Source: Curvibacter gracilis ATCC BAA-807
Lineage (GTDB): Bacteria > Pseudomonadota > Gammaproteobacteria > Burkholderiales > Burkholderiaceae_C
DNA: 64,000 bases
Assembly: GCF_000518645.1 (NCBI RefSeq)
Contig: NZ_JADZ01000015.1
Span: 62,001-126,000 of the forward strand
Reading direction: 5' to 3'
Shown piece after piece: positions 50,390 to 60,432 of the stretch (positions are counted from its first letter, which is position 1; the number at the start of each line of letters is the position of its first letter). Position numbers and translations under genes: made by a program. The notes below the pieces were generated by a model that saw nothing but the letters and a program-made list of their open reading frames with translations, searched no databases and was not told where the DNA came from.

Positions 50390-51976
50390 ATGACTGCTGC
50401 TGCCTCCACCTCGATCTGGGCGCCCCTGCGCCAACCCGCGTTCAGAGGCCTGTGCCTGTGTGGCGGCATCTTCTTCATCGGCAGCGGCATGCAGTCGATG
50501 GCGGCGGCCTGGCTGATGATCGAGCTGACGGGCTCATCCTTTCTCGCCGCGCTGGTGCAGACCGCGGTGTTCCTGCCCATGTTTTTGCTGGCCCTGCCGG
50601 CCGGTGTGCTGGCCGACACCACCGACCGCCAGCGCCTGATCTCGGGCTCGCTGCTGGCCTTGGCCGCGGCCTCGGCCCTGCTGGCCGTGCTGGTGCTGGG
50701 GGGCTGGGGCGGCCCCCACTCGGTGTTGTTGCTGATCCTGGTCTGCGGCTGCTGCCTGGCGGTGCTGACGCCGGCCTGGAACTCCTCCGTGATCGACCCC
50801 GTGCCGCGCGAGGAGTGGCCGCAGGCCATCACCGCCATCAGCATCGCCTACAACGCGGCCCGCGCCATCGGGCCCACCCTGGCCGGGCTGGTGTTCACGC
50901 AGCTGGGTGCCGGCTGGGTGTTCGTGTTCACGGTGGCCTGCACCGGGGTGATGTGGGAATCGATCCGGCGCTGGCCGCCGCGTCCGCACCCACCCTCGCG
51001 CCTGCCGCCCGAGCGGCTTTGGGGCGGCACCCTGAGCGGGCTGCGCTTTGCCTGGCACTCGCGCATGGTGCTGGCCCAACTGGTGCGGGTGATGGCCTAC
51101 AGCGCCGCCGGCTCGGCCCTGTGGGCGCTGCTGCCCGTGATCGCCCAGCGCCAGCTGGGCACCGGGGCCCAGGGCTTCGGCCTGCTGATGGGCTGCATGG
51201 GCACCGGGGCGGTGCTGATCGGCCTGGTGATCGGGCGGGTGCGGGCCCGCTTCGGCCTGGACCCGTTGATTGCATTGAGCAGCGCGGTGTTTGCCGCCGC
51301 CATGCTGCTGGCGGCCTGGGTGCGACAGTCGGCCGTGGTGTACCTCGCCATGGCCTTCGGCGGGGCAGCCTGGATGGCGGCCCTGTCCACCTTCAACAGC
51401 GCCACCCAGGCCAGCGCCCCACCCTGGGTGCGCTCGCGCGCCGTGGCCCTGCACATCGTGGCCTCGCTGGGGGCGTTTGCCATCGGCTCGGCCTTCTGGG
51501 GTGCGGTGGCCGAAATGGCCGGGCTCAATGCCGCCCTCACGGCCGCGGCGGTGGCCATGGCGGCCAGCCTGCTGCTGGCCCGGCCCATGCCGCTGCGCAT
51601 GGGCGACCGCCATGACGTGACCCAGGCCACGCCCTGGGAGGATCTGTTCGTGGCCGACGAGCCCGAGGCCAGCGCCGGGCCGGTGGCGGTGGAACTGGGC
51701 TACCGCATCCTGCCCGGACAGGACCGGGCCTTTCTGGATGCCGCAGCCCAGCTCAAGGCGCATCGCAGACGCGACGGCGCCACCTTCTGGCGTGTCTATA
51801 AGGACCTGGGTGAGCCTTCGCGCTACGTCGAGCGCTTCATCGTCAGCTCCTGGGCCGACTACCTGCACCAGCGCGCCCGCTCCACGCTGGCCGATCAGGC
51901 CCTGGAGGCCGAGGTGCGCCAGCACCTGGCGCCGGGTGAGAGCGTGCACATGTCGCACTACATCGCCGAACGCTGA
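50390..51976 (+). CDS. MFS exporter (EntS-like) with C-terminal ABM-like domain
   Basis: The 528-residue protein begins with an MFS_3-type transporter of about 10-12 helices (15-405), including GVLADTTDRQRL after helix 2. After residue 415 comes a soluble domain (GYRILPGQDRAFLDAAAQL ... SSWADYLHQRAR) that resembles the dimeric ferredoxin-like antibiotic-biosynthesis-monooxygenase fold. This layout recurs in the family. EntS relatives export siderophores or drugs; the substrate here is unknown. The ATG at 50390 is chosen over upstream in-frame starts that precede the membrane helices without support. It overlaps the convergent EAL gene by 19 bases. Confidence 0.87.
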   Translation: MTAAASTSIWAPLRQPAFRGLCLCGGIFFIGSGMQSMAAAWLMIELTGSSFLAALVQTAVFLPMFLLALPAGVLADTTDRQRLISGSLLALAAASALLAVLVLGGWGGPHSVLLLILVCGCCLAVLTPAWNSSVIDPVPREEWPQAITAISIAYNAARAIGPTLAGLVFTQLGAGWVFVFTVACTGVMWESIRRWPPRPHPPSRLPPERLWGGTLSGLRFAWHSRMVLAQLVRVMAYSAAGSALWALLPVIAQRQLGTGAQGFGLLMGCMGTGAVLIGLVIGRVRARFGLDPLIALSSAVFAAAMLLAAWVRQSAVVYLAMAFGGAAWMAALSTFNSATQASAPPWVRSRAVALHIVASLGAFAIGSAFWGAVAEMAGLNAALTAAAVAMAASLLLARPMPLRMGDRHDVTQATPWEDLFVADEPEASAGPVAVELGYRILPGQDRAFLDAAAQLKAHRRRDGATFWRVYKDLGEPSRYVERFIVSSWADYLHQRARSTLADQALEAEVRQHLAPGESVHMSHYIAER

Positions 51977-54114
51977 CGCACCAGATAGGCCAGAAACTCA
52001 TCGGCCGGCAGGGCCGGGCTGAACAGCCAGCCCTGGAAGCGATCGCAGCCCAGGGCCAGCAGCGCCTGCCGCTGCTCGGGCGTCTCGACATATTCCGCCA
52101 CCACCTCGACGCCCTGCGAATGCCCGAGGCGGCACACGCAGGAGATGATGTCGCGGTCCACCACGTTGCGACAGACCTCACGGGTCAGGCTGCCGTCGAG
52201 CTTGATGGTGTGCAACTTGAAGCGATGCATGTACAGCAGCGAGGTGCTGCCCATGCCAAAGTCGTCCATGGACAGCAGCAGGCCCTGGGCGTTCAGCTCC
52301 GCCAGCGAGCGGTCGGTCTGCGCCGTGGACGCCAGGGCCTGGCCCTCGGTGACCTCCAGCTCCAGGTCGTGTGCCGCCAAGCCATGCGCCTGCAGCACCA
52401 GGCCCACCTGCCTGGACCAGGCCGGGTCTTCCAGCTGCAGGGGCGACATGTTCACCCCGACGTGGAAGCCCCGGTGGCCCAGATCACGCCAGGCGCGCAT
52501 GTCGCGGGCCGCCTGGTTCAGTGTCCAGCGACCGATCTCGAGAATCAGCGAACTCTCCTCGGCGATCTTGATGATCACGGCCGGTGAAATGGGGCCATGC
52601 ACCGCGTGGGTCCAGCGCAGCAAGGCCTCGGCGCCCACCAGACGCCCATCCCGGTCATGCTGTGGCTGGTAGGCCAGGTACACCCGCGGCCCCCCCAGGT
52701 CGGCCTCGAAGTCCGCGTGCAGGGAGCGGGCCACCGCCCCCACGGCATCGGCCCGCGCCAGCACCCGGGGCTGCACCGCCGTCTGGGTGACGCCCTGCAG
52801 CGTGCCCAGCGCCTCGCGGAAATGCGCCGCCAGCCGGGCAGCGCGACGCTGCTCGAAGCGACGCACAAAGGGGGCATAGACCAGGGCACTGAGCCCGACG
52901 CCGGCGGCCTGCACCGCCACCCCCTGCCAGCCCCCCGAACTCAGGTAGCCCGAGAGCAGGGCCGGTGTCGACCAGGTGAGCGCCGCGCCCTCCAGCGGCA
53001 GACACTGCAGGTACACGGCCAGCTCGGCCACCAGGCAGGCAGCGAGCGGCGCCAGCACAAAAGGCAGGAACAAGGTCCGGCTCAGGATCAGGGGCAGGCC
53101 GAACAACAGCAGCTCGTTCACATTGAGCAAGGCCGGCAGCACCGAATACCAGGCCAGGCGCCGCAATGCCGGGTCGCGGGCCCGCAGCAAAGTGCACACG
53201 ATCAGCCCCCAGGTGGCGCCGGCGCCGCCCAGGTGGGCATAGGTGTTGAGAAACATCAGCGAGGCCTGGTGAGGGGCATGCCATTGGGCGCCGGTGGCCA
53301 GCAGCTCCGAACCCTGGCCGGCCAGGTGCAGCAACCATTGACCGCCATTGATGCCCGCCGTCCACAACAGCTGATTCACCAGCACAAACACCGGGTTGAG
53401 CCACCACGCGCTGAGCTGCCCCTGCTGCGCCCAGACATGGGCCAGGCCCTGAAAGCCCGTCGCCAGTTGCGCCAGCATGCCCGCCACCGACACCCGCAAC
53501 AGCCCGACCACGATGAACAGCAGCAGGGCGTACACCACCATCTGCAAGGCATAGCCCAGCGAGGCGCCGGCCTCCAGCAGGTTGCGCTCGGACCAGGCCT
53601 CGGCATGGTAGGCCAGCGCATGCATGCTCTCGGCCACCAGCACACCGATCACGATGCTCTGGAACACGCTGGCATAGCCCAGCACCTGGAAATCAGGCCC
53701 CTCCAGGGGCAGCACGCACACCAGAAACGCCACGGCGGCCACCGCCGACACGGTGACGATGGAGTGCCGGTTGACGCCATCCTCCTGCTGCAACAGCCGT
53801 GTGGTGCGGGCCGCAATCGCCATGGCGCCGAGCAGGCCCATGATTCCGAAGGTGGCATTGAAGAACAGTTTGGCGGCCCGCACCAGGTCGGAGGCCGGCA
53901 GTTCGAGATGGCGCAGCAGGGCCACCAGCGGAGGCAGTTCGGCCAGGCCCAGTGCCAGGGCGCCCACAATGGTCATGGGCAGCAGCGTGACGTAGGCATC
54001 ACGGATCGCACCCAGCCACAGGTGCAAGCGATGCGAGAGCGTGCGCCGCGTCAAGGCACCGCGCGCACCGGACCAACCGAGTAGCCGAAGGGCCAGAGCA
54101 AGATCAAGTCTCAT
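51958..54114 (-). CDS. PTS EIIC membrane domain fused to a c-di-GMP phosphodiesterase (EAL) domain
   Basis: The 718-residue protein joins a sugar-PTS membrane component to an EAL domain. Residues about 35-420 contain about ten hydrophobic helices with EIIC features of the cellobiose/lactose type: MFLNTYAHLGGAGATWGL and LLNVNELLLFGLPLIL (like N(I/V)NEPxxFGxPIxxN). Residues about 470-715 form the EAL domain with GAEALLRW near 491, NMSPLQL, ELEVTEG and MDDFGMGSTSL, so the catalytic residues look intact. No EIIA or EIIB genes are adjacent. It may sense a sugar and adjust c-di-GMP instead of phosphorylating it. The ATG at 54114 starts just before the first conserved segment. Confidence 0.88.
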   Translation of the reverse strand: MRLDLALALRLLGWSGARGALTRRTLSHRLHLWLGAIRDAYVTLLPMTIVGALALGLAELPPLVALLRHLELPASDLVRAAKLFFNATFGIMGLLGAMAIAARTTRLLQQEDGVNRHSIVTVSAVAAVAFLVCVLPLEGPDFQVLGYASVFQSIVIGVLVAESMHALAYHAEAWSERNLLEAGASLGYALQMVVYALLLFIVVGLLRVSVAGMLAQLATGFQGLAHVWAQQGQLSAWWLNPVFVLVNQLLWTAGINGGQWLLHLAGQGSELLATGAQWHAPHQASLMFLNTYAHLGGAGATWGLIVCTLLRARDPALRRLAWYSVLPALLNVNELLLFGLPLILSRTLFLPFVLAPLAACLVAELAVYLQCLPLEGAALTWSTPALLSGYLSSGGWQGVAVQAAGVGLSALVYAPFVRRFEQRRAARLAAHFREALGTLQGVTQTAVQPRVLARADAVGAVARSLHADFEADLGGPRVYLAYQPQHDRDGRLVGAEALLRWTHAVHGPISPAVIIKIAEESSLILEIGRWTLNQAARDMRAWRDLGHRGFHVGVNMSPLQLEDPAWSRQVGLVLQAHGLAAHDLELEVTEGQALASTAQTDRSLAELNAQGLLLSMDDFGMGSTSLLYMHRFKLHTIKLDGSLTREVCRNVVDRDIISCVCRLGHSQGVEVVAEYVETPEQRQALLALGCDRFQGWLFSPALPADEFLAYLVRQRSAM

Positions 54115-54183
54115 GCCGCCTACACCTAGAATTTGGCATTTCTGACCAATTCTAGGAGCCGGCAAAACTCAAAGGTATTGTTA

Positions 54184-54213
54184 AGACGACAGACGGACTA
54201 CCGCCTGTCGTCT
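54184..54213. promoter_or_regulatory. Long inverted repeat at the GGDEF stop codon
   Basis: AGACGACAG (54184-54192) pairs with CTGTCGTCT (54205-54213). The pairing continues inward as CGG/CCG with one mismatch. It overlaps the GGDEF stop codon and lies 70 bases upstream of the EIIC-EAL start. It could be a terminator (T-tract poor) or an operator for the EIIC-EAL gene. Confidence 0.4.
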
Positions 54214-55417
54214 AGCCCCCAGCATTCAGTGCCCCAGCGCCCCCCCCAGCGGCCGGCCCACCCGGATCGGCCGTCACCACCCTGTTGCGCCCCTGCGCCT
54301 TGGCCTGGTACAGGGCCGTGTCTGCCCGCGCCACGGCTTCACTGCCCTCCTCCGGTGGCCGGTACTCGGTCAGACCGAACGACACCGTGAAACGCAGCAG
54401 GTGGCCGTCCGGCAGGGGCACGGCCAGGGACTCGACATGCTGACGCAGGCGCTCCAGGGCCTGGCTGGCCTGCACGGGGTCGGCGCCTCCCAGCAGCAGC
54501 AGAAACTCCTCGCCCCCCCAGCGCGCCAGCACATCACCCTCGCGCAGCAGCGGCATCAGTTCAGAGGCGAAGCGGCGCAGCACCAGGTCACCGACCGCAT
54601 GGCCACACCGGTCGTTGACCGCCTTGAAGTGATCGAGGTCGGCCAGGGCCACACAAAACCCGGCCCCGCGGCGGGCCTGGGCGCAACGCTCCTGCAGCTT
54701 TTCAACCGCGCGGCGCCGGTTCATCAGGCCCGTCAGTTCGTCCTGGCCGGCCTGTTCGTCCAACCGCGCCAGGGCACGCTGCAACTCAGACTTCTGCCGG
54801 TTCAGCTGGACACGCAAATTGCTCTGGCGCCCGGCCAGCAAGGCAAAGGCGGGCAGCACCGTCAGCACGATGATGAAGTTGGCCAGTTCCTCGCCCGCGG
54901 GGTAGCGGCTGGGCTGCCAGTGCGGCAGGATGCCCATGGCCAGGGCATACAGCGACACCACGAAGGCAGTCAACCAGCGCACCTGGCGCGCCGACAGGGC
55001 GAAGATGCTGAACACCAGCGCCAGACAGGCCATGGCCAGGGAGGGGCCCCGCATCGGGCCTACCGCGGCGTAGCAGGCCACGGCCGACACCGAGGAGTAG
55101 GCGATCTGCGGCACGGTCAGGGTCGGGTCGCGCCAACGCAGCCCGAAGCCCAGCGACAGCCCCAGCAGCACCCAGAGGGTGAGCGCCATCGACAAGGGCG
55201 CCCACACCAGCACAAAGGCCCAGGAGGCATGGCCCAGCCGGGCTGCGATCACCATGAACAGGATGCCCCCGATCTGGCAGAGCAGAGCCGCCAGGGCCTG
55301 CAACTGCCAATGGCGCACGCGCCGGGCATCGCGCACCGGGCTGGCGAGCGAAGGGGTGACTTGGGCCGGCGTTTCGGCGCGGCCCGCCTGCCAGGGCGAA
55401 GTGGAAACGTAGGACAA
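54212..55417 (-). CDS. Membrane-anchored diguanylate cyclase (GGDEF)
   Basis: The 401-residue protein has about six transmembrane helices (about 40-200), a short coiled linker (LRVQLNRQKSELQRALARLD) and a GGDEF domain (about 225-385). The active-site motif is RWGGEEF near residue 300, so it should synthesise c-di-GMP. The Pro/Gly/Ala-rich tail is short. It is the upstream neighbour of the EIIC-EAL phosphodiesterase on the same strand, with 97 bases between; the two may form an opposing pair. The 263-base gap to the kdp genes contains the kdp control region and no other gene that I can support. Confidence 0.92.
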   Translation of the reverse strand: MSYVSTSPWQAGRAETPAQVTPSLASPVRDARRVRHWQLQALAALLCQIGGILFMVIAARLGHASWAFVLVWAPLSMALTLWVLLGLSLGFGLRWRDPTLTVPQIAYSSVSAVACYAAVGPMRGPSLAMACLALVFSIFALSARQVRWLTAFVVSLYALAMGILPHWQPSRYPAGEELANFIIVLTVLPAFALLAGRQSNLRVQLNRQKSELQRALARLDEQAGQDELTGLMNRRRAVEKLQERCAQARRGAGFCVALADLDHFKAVNDRCGHAVGDLVLRRFASELMPLLREGDVLARWGGEEFLLLLGGADPVQASQALERLRQHVESLAVPLPDGHLLRFTVSFGLTEYRPPEEGSEAVARADTALYQAKAQGRNRVVTADPGGPAAGGGAGALNAGG

Positions 55418-55575
55418 GTGATGGCTCCCTGCCCCATCTCAGCAACCTCGCCTGTCGGGGACAGCAAGATCATGACGCGAAGCGAGCGGTTTTGTACAGA
55501 GCCCGTCGTCTGCTGCCCCCTTCCCGAGGCATGGCGCGCGCCGTCGCAGGCGGGCAGCAGGGCTGCTCTGAGGCT

Positions 55576-55630
55576 GGATTTTTACGCTTTTTATACAGCC
55601 CTCAGACCCAATTCAACCCGCTTTTTACGC
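55576..55630 (+). promoter_or_regulatory. Candidate KdpE-binding region of the kdp operon
   Basis: TTTTTACGC (55579-55587) is followed directly by TTTTTATAC (55588-55596), and TTTTTACGC recurs at 55622-55630. Tandem T-rich repeats of this kind resemble the TTTATA/TTTACA site bound by KdpE upstream of E. coli kdpFABC. They lie 51-102 bases before the first small ORF. Confidence 0.55.
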
Positions 55631-55680
55631 CTGAAATCCTACGCTTGGCCCATCGTTTTTCACCTCGATGGAGCGTTGAT

Positions 55681-55785
55681 ATGGACATCGCCTGGCTCGC
55701 CTGTGCGGCCTTGCTGGGGGGCCTGCTGGCCGCCCTCACCCGCGGTCTGCAGGCCCTTGAACCCCGCGCGGGAGACGCGTCATGA
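55681..55785 (+). CDS. 34-residue membrane peptide at the head of the kdp operon
   Basis: A tiny ORF, MDIAWLACAALLGGLLAALT followed by RGLQALEPRAGDAS, has GGAG 7 bases before its ATG. Its stop overlaps the kdpF start (ATGA at 55782-55785). It predicts one transmembrane helix followed by a polar tail. It is not KdpF itself, which follows directly. Coupling to kdpF argues that it is translated. I do not recognise a named family. Confidence 0.6.
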   Translation: MDIAWLACAALLGGLLAALTRGLQALEPRAGDAS

Positions 55786-55880
55786 ACGCCGCCGACTGGC
55801 TCTACGGCCTGGGCGCCGTGCTCGCATGCGGCCTGCTGGCCTACCTCGTGTTCGCGCTGATCCGCGCAGAGGAGTTCTGA
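55782..55880 (+). CDS. kdpF: Potassium-transporting ATPase small subunit KdpF
   Basis: The 32-residue single-helix peptide (ends LAYLVFALIRAEEF) matches the KdpF pattern of one hydrophobic helix ending in (L/I)(I/L)RxExF. KdpF stabilises the KdpFABC complex. It overlaps the preceding small ORF by four bases, and kdpA starts at the base after its stop. Confidence 0.85.
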   Translation: MNAADWLYGLGAVLACGLLAYLVFALIRAEEF

Positions 55881-57686
55881 ATGGGCATGAATTCCTCCGC
55901 CTGGGGCCTGCTGGCCCTGTACCTGGTGCTGCTGCTGGCCCTGGCCTGGCCGTTGGGTCGCTACCTCGCCGCCCTGTGCGCAGGGCGCCTGCCCGCCTGG
56001 ATGCTGCGCAGCGAAGCCGCCCTCTTGCGCCTGGGCGGCCAGGGCAGCGACGCGCCGATGCGCTGGACCCACTACGCCTACGCCTTGCTGGCCTTCAACC
56101 TGCTGGGTGTGTTCGCGGTGTATGCCCTGCAGCGCCTGCAGGGCTGGCTGCCCTTGAACCCGCAGGCCTTTGCGGCCGTGTCGCCCGACTCGGCCTTCAA
56201 CACCGCGGTGTCCTTTGTCACCAACACCAACTGGCAGGGCTACTCGGGTGAATCCACCATGAGCTACCTGACCCAGATGCTCGCGCTGACGGTGCAGAAC
56301 TTCGTCTCGGCCGCCACCGGCATCGCCGTGGTGTTCGCGCTGATCCGGGGCTTTGCCGCGCGTTCGGCCCAGGCCATCGGCAATTTCTGGGTCGACCTGA
56401 CGCGCGCCACCGTGTGGCTGCTGCTGCCGCTGTCACTGCTGCTGGCCCTGGTGATGGTGGGCCAGGGCGTGATCCAGAACTTCAGCCCCTACCAGGAAGT
56501 GCACACGCTGGAAACCCAGGCCTACACCCAGCCCAAGCTGGGGGCCGACGGCCAGCCCGTGCTCGACGCCCAGGGCCAGCCGGTGCAAGAGGCCCAGAGC
56601 ACCGACACCCAACTGCTGCCCATGGGCCCCGTGGCCTCGCAAGAGGCCATCAAGATGCTGGGCACCAATGGCGGCGGCTTCTTCAATGCCAACTCGGCCC
56701 ATCCGTATGAGAACCCGGGCGCCTTCAGCAACCTGCTGCAGATGCTGGCCATCTTCCTGATCCCGGCGGCCCTGTGCCTGGCCTTCGGCATCGAGGTGGG
56801 CGACCGGCGTCAGGGCGTGGCGGTGCTGGCCGCCATGACGCTGATGTTCGTGGCCGCCGTGCTGGTGATCACCCCGGCCGAACAGGCCGGCAACCCTCAG
56901 TTGACGGCCCTGGGCGTGGACCAGATGGCCAGCCTGCAGCAGGCCGGCGGCAACATGGAGGGCAAGGAGACGCGCTTCGGCGTCAACGCCAGTGCGCTGT
57001 TCGCGGTCATCACCACCGCCGCCTCCTGTGGCGCCGTGAACGCCATGCACGACTCGCTCACCCCCCTGGGCGGCATGGTGCCGCTGGTGATGATGCAGCT
57101 CGGCGAGGTGGTCTTCGGCGGCGTGGGCACCGGCCTGTACGGCATGCTGGTGTTCGCGGTGCTGGCGGTGTTCATCGCCGGCCTGATGATCGGCCGCACG
57201 CCCGAGTACCTGGGCAAGAAGATCGAAGCCTACGAGATGAAGATGACCTCGATCGCCATCCTGGTCACCCCCCTCGTGGTGCTGGTGGGCACGGCCGTGG
57301 CCGTGCTGGCCGAGGCCGGCCGGGCCGGCGTGGCCAACCCGGGGGCGCACGGTTTCAGCGAGATCCTGTACGCCTTCACCTCGGCCGCCAACAACAACGG
57401 CAGTGCCTTTGCCGGACTGTCGGCCAACACCCCGTTCTACAACCTGGCGCTGGGCCTGGCCATGTGGCTGGGGCGCTTTGGCGTGATCGTGCCGGTGCTG
57501 GCCATGGCCGGCGCCCTGGCCCGCAAGCAGCGCCTGCCGGCCAGCGCCGGCACCCTGCCCACGCACGGGCCGCTGTTCGTCGTCCTGCTGGTGGGCACCG
57601 TGCTGCTGGTGGGCTTGCTGAACTATGTGCCGGCCCTGGCCCTGGGCCCGGTGGTCGAGCACTTCATGCTCTGGCCCAGCCATTGA
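55881..57686 (+). CDS. kdpA: Potassium-transporting ATPase subunit KdpA
   Basis: The 601-residue potassium-channel-like subunit has four selectivity-loop repeats: [35 protein letters not shown] and [13 protein letters not shown]. It forms the K+ entry pathway of the high-affinity Kdp pump. The length is slightly above that of E. coli KdpA (557), mainly through a Gln/Asp-rich periplasmic insertion at about residues 205-245. Confidence 0.97.
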   Translation: MGMNSSAWGLLALYLVLLLALAWPLGRYLAALCAGRLPAWMLRSEAALLRLGGQGSDAPMRWTHYAYALLAFNLLGVFAVYALQRLQGWLPLNPQAFAAVSPDSAFNTAVSFVTNTNWQGYSGESTMSYLTQMLALTVQNFVSAATGIAVVFALIRGFAARSAQAIGNFWVDLTRATVWLLLPLSLLLALVMVGQGVIQNFSPYQEVHTLETQAYTQPKLGADGQPVLDAQGQPVQEAQSTDTQLLPMGPVASQEAIKMLGTNGGGFFNANSAHPYENPGAFSNLLQMLAIFLIPAALCLAFGIEVGDRRQGVAVLAAMTLMFVAAVLVITPAEQAGNPQLTALGVDQMASLQQAGGNMEGKETRFGVNASALFAVITTAASCGAVNAMHDSLTPLGGMVPLVMMQLGEVVFGGVGTGLYGMLVFAVLAVFIAGLMIGRTPEYLGKKIEAYEMKMTSIAILVTPLVVLVGTAVAVLAEAGRAGVANPGAHGFSEILYAFTSAANNNGSAFAGLSANTPFYNLALGLAMWLGRFGVIVPVLAMAGALARKQRLPASAGTLPTHGPLFVVLLVGTVLLVGLLNYVPALALGPVVEHFMLWPSH

Positions 57687-57711
57687 GCCCGACCGAGAAG
57701 GAATCAAAATC

Positions 57712-59802
57712 ATGAGTCAATCCAGCGGTTTCGCACTCTTCGACCCGGCCCTGGTCAAGCCCGCCATCGGGCAGGCCTTTGCCAAACTCAACCCGCGTGT
57801 GCAATGGCGCAACCCGGTGATGTTCGTGGTCTACGTGGGCAGCCTGTTCACCACCGTGCTGGGCCTCCAGGCCCTGGGCGGTCAGGGTGAGGCCTCGCCC
57901 CTGTTCATCTTCAGCGTGGCGGTGTGGCTGTGGTTCACCGTGCTGTTCGCCAACTTCGCCGAAGCCCTGGCCGAAGGGCGCAGCAAGGCGCAAGCCGCCT
58001 CGCTGCGCAACATCCAGCAGACCGGCTGGGCCAAGAAGCTGCAGCACCCGCGCCACGGCAGCCCCTGGCTGCCGCTGGAGTCGCCCCTGCTGCGCAAGGG
58101 GGATGTGGTGCTGGTCGAGGCGGGCGACGTGATCCCGCTCGACGGCGAGGTGATCGAAGGCGTGGCCTCGGTGGACGAATCGGCCATCACCGGCGAATCC
58201 GCCCCCGTGATCCGCGAATCGGGGGGCGACTTCTCGGCCGTCACCGGGGGCACGCGCGTGCTCTCCGACTGGCTGGTGGTGTGCATCGCCGTGAACCCGG
58301 GGGAGAGCTTCATCGACCGCATGATCAGCATGGTGGAAGGCGCCAAGCGCCAGAAGACCCCCAACGAGATCGCGCTCAACATCCTGCTGGCGGCGCTGAC
58401 CATCGTGTTCCTGGTGGTCACCGTGACCCTGCTGCCGTACTCGGTGTTCAGCGTGCAGGCGGCGCAAAGCGGCGCCCCGGTCACCATGACCGCCCTGGTG
58501 GCGCTGCTGGTGTGCCTGATCCCGACCACCATCGGCGGGCTGTTGAGCGCCATCGGTGTGGCCGGCATGAGCCGCATGATGCAGGCCAACGTGATCGCCA
58601 CCTCGGGCCGCGCCGTCGAGGCGGCGGGCGATGTGGACGTGCTGATGCTCGACAAGACCGGCACCATCACCCACGGCAACCGCCAGGCCGCCACCCTGCT
58701 GCCCGGCAACGGCCACACCGAGGCCAGCCTGGCCCAGGTGGCGTGGCTGGCCTCGCAGTCCGACGAAACCCCGGAAGGCCGCAGCATCGTGGCGCTGGCA
58801 GCGCAAAAGCTCCATGCATCGGCCCTGGAGCGCCTGCAGGCCGGCCTGGGTCAGGCCCTGCCCGTGCCCTTCACCGCACAGACCCGCATGAGCGGCGTCG
58901 ACCTGCCGGAGGGCGGCAGCATCCGGGTGCTGCGCAAGGGGGCGGTGGACGCCGTGCGCCGCCACGTGGAAGCCCTGGGCGGGCGCATGCCGCCCGAGCT
59001 GGTGCGCGCCGCCGAAGACGTGGCGCGCCGTGGCAGCACGCCGCTGGTGGTGGCCGATGGCGCGGTGGCGGTGGGCGTGGTCGAGCTCAAGGACATCGTC
59101 AAGTCGGGCATCAAGGAGCGCTTCGAGGCCCTGCGCCGCATGGGCATCAAGACCGTGATGATCACGGGCGACAACCCGCTCACGGCGGCCGCCATCGCCG
59201 CCGAGGCCGGTGTGGACGACTTCCTGGCCGAAGCCACCCCCGAGGCCAAGCTGGCGCTGATCCGGCAGTACCAGCAGCAGGGACGCCTGGTGGCCATGAC
59301 CGGCGACGGCACCAACGACGCCCCGGCCCTGGCCCAGGCCGACGTGGCCGTGGCCATGAACTCGGGCACCCAGGCCGCCAAGGAGGCGGCCAACATGGTC
59401 GACCTCGACTCCAACCCCACCAAGCTGCTGGAAGTGGTGGAGACCGGTAAGGCCCTGCTGATGACCCGCGGCTCGCTGACCACCTTCTCGATCGCCAACG
59501 ACGTGGCCAAGTTCTTTGCCATCATCCCGGCCATCTTCGTGGTGACCTACCCGCAACTGGGTGCGCTCAACATCATGGCCCTGGCCAGCCCCAGCTCGGC
59601 CATCCTGTCGGCGGTGATCTTCAATGCGCTGGTGATCGTGTTCCTGATCCCGCTGGCCCTGCAAGGGGTGCGCTACCGCGCCATCGGGGCCGCGGCCCTG
59701 CTGCGCCGCAACCTGCTGATCTACGGCCTGGGCGGTCTGGTGGTGCCTTTTGCCGGCATCAAGCTGATCGACCTGCTGCTGGTGGCACTGCACCTCGCCT
59801 GA
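57712..59802 (+). CDS. kdpB: Potassium-transporting P-type ATPase subunit KdpB
   Basis: The 696-residue P-type ATPase has TGES in the actuator loop (near 161), the phosphorylation site Asp314 in [11 protein letters not shown], and the hinge motif [15 protein letters not shown] (near 535). It energises KdpA through ATP hydrolysis. The ATG at 57712 gives the standard N-terminus; AAGGA lies about 9 bases upstream. It starts 25 bases after kdpA. Confidence 0.97.
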   Translation: MSQSSGFALFDPALVKPAIGQAFAKLNPRVQWRNPVMFVVYVGSLFTTVLGLQALGGQGEASPLFIFSVAVWLWFTVLFANFAEALAEGRSKAQAASLRNIQQTGWAKKLQHPRHGSPWLPLESPLLRKGDVVLVEAGDVIPLDGEVIEGVASVDESAITGESAPVIRESGGDFSAVTGGTRVLSDWLVVCIAVNPGESFIDRMISMVEGAKRQKTPNEIALNILLAALTIVFLVVTVTLLPYSVFSVQAAQSGAPVTMTALVALLVCLIPTTIGGLLSAIGVAGMSRMMQANVIATSGRAVEAAGDVDVLMLDKTGTITHGNRQAATLLPGNGHTEASLAQVAWLASQSDETPEGRSIVALAAQKLHASALERLQAGLGQALPVPFTAQTRMSGVDLPEGGSIRVLRKGAVDAVRRHVEALGGRMPPELVRAAEDVARRGSTPLVVADGAVAVGVVELKDIVKSGIKERFEALRRMGIKTVMITGDNPLTAAAIAAEAGVDDFLAEATPEAKLALIRQYQQQGRLVAMTGDGTNDAPALAQADVAVAMNSGTQAAKEAANMVDLDSNPTKLLEVVETGKALLMTRGSLTTFSIANDVAKFFAIIPAIFVVTYPQLGALNIMALASPSSAILSAVIFNALVIVFLIPLALQGVRYRAIGAAALLRRNLLIYGLGGLVVPFAGIKLIDLLLVALHLA

Positions 59803-59832
59803 ACCTCATCCAACCCTGACTCGAGAATCGCC

Positions 59833-60426
59833 ATGTCTCCCATGCCTCATTCCATGCCTCCCCTGGTCCGACCCGCCCTGGTGTTCTTCATCGCCCTGAG
59901 CGTGCTCACCGGGGTGCTCTACCCCCTGGCCGTCACCGGCCTGGGCCAGGCCCTGTTCCCCGACCAGGCCAACGGCAGCCTGCTGCTGCGTGAGGGCCGC
60001 CCCGTGGGCTCGCGCCTGATCGGGCAGAGCTTTTCCGACCCGGCCCACTTCTGGGGCCGCCCCTCGGCCACCGGCCCCATGGCCTACAACGCCAGCGCCT
60101 CCAGCGGCTCCAACCAGGGCCCGTTGAACCCGGCCCTGACGGAGGCGGTGAAGGCCCGCATCGCAGCCCTGCGCGAGGCCGACCCCGATCAGAAGGCCCC
60201 GGTGCCGGTGGACCTGGTGACGGCTTCGGCCAGCGGGCTGGACCCGCACATCAGCCCGGCGGCTGCGGCCTATCAGCTGCCCCGCGTGGCGCGGGCGCGC
60301 CACCTGGACCCGGCGCGGCTGCAGGCACTGGTCGAGCAACACACCGAGCGCCCCCTGATCAGCGCACTGGGCGAAGCCCGGGTGAATGTGCTGACCCTGA
60401 ACCTGGCGCTGGACGCGCTGCACTGA
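59833..60426 (+). CDS. kdpC: Potassium-transporting ATPase subunit KdpC
   Basis: The 197-residue subunit has one N-terminal membrane helix (about 13-35, with [13 protein letters not shown]), then [17 protein letters not shown] and the helix-rich periplasmic part, with [18 protein letters not shown]. KdpC assists ATP binding and complex stability. ATGs at 59842 and 59854 are alternative starts. Confidence 0.95.
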   Translation: MSPMPHSMPPLVRPALVFFIALSVLTGVLYPLAVTGLGQALFPDQANGSLLLREGRPVGSRLIGQSFSDPAHFWGRPSATGPMAYNASASSGSNQGPLNPALTEAVKARIAALREADPDQKAPVPVDLVTASASGLDPHISPAAAAYQLPRVARARHLDPARLQALVEQHTERPLISALGEARVNVLTLNLALDALH

Positions 60427-60432
60427 GCCGCC

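Noticed and set aside
55579-55630. Repeats considered as a CRISPR-like array
   Set aside because: Units are only 9 bases, two are adjacent with no spacer, and no cas genes are present; a KdpE site fits better.
57664-59793. A 709-codon open frame antisense to kdpB
   Set aside because: It is a His/Gln/Gly-rich shadow of a clearly recognised P-type ATPase.
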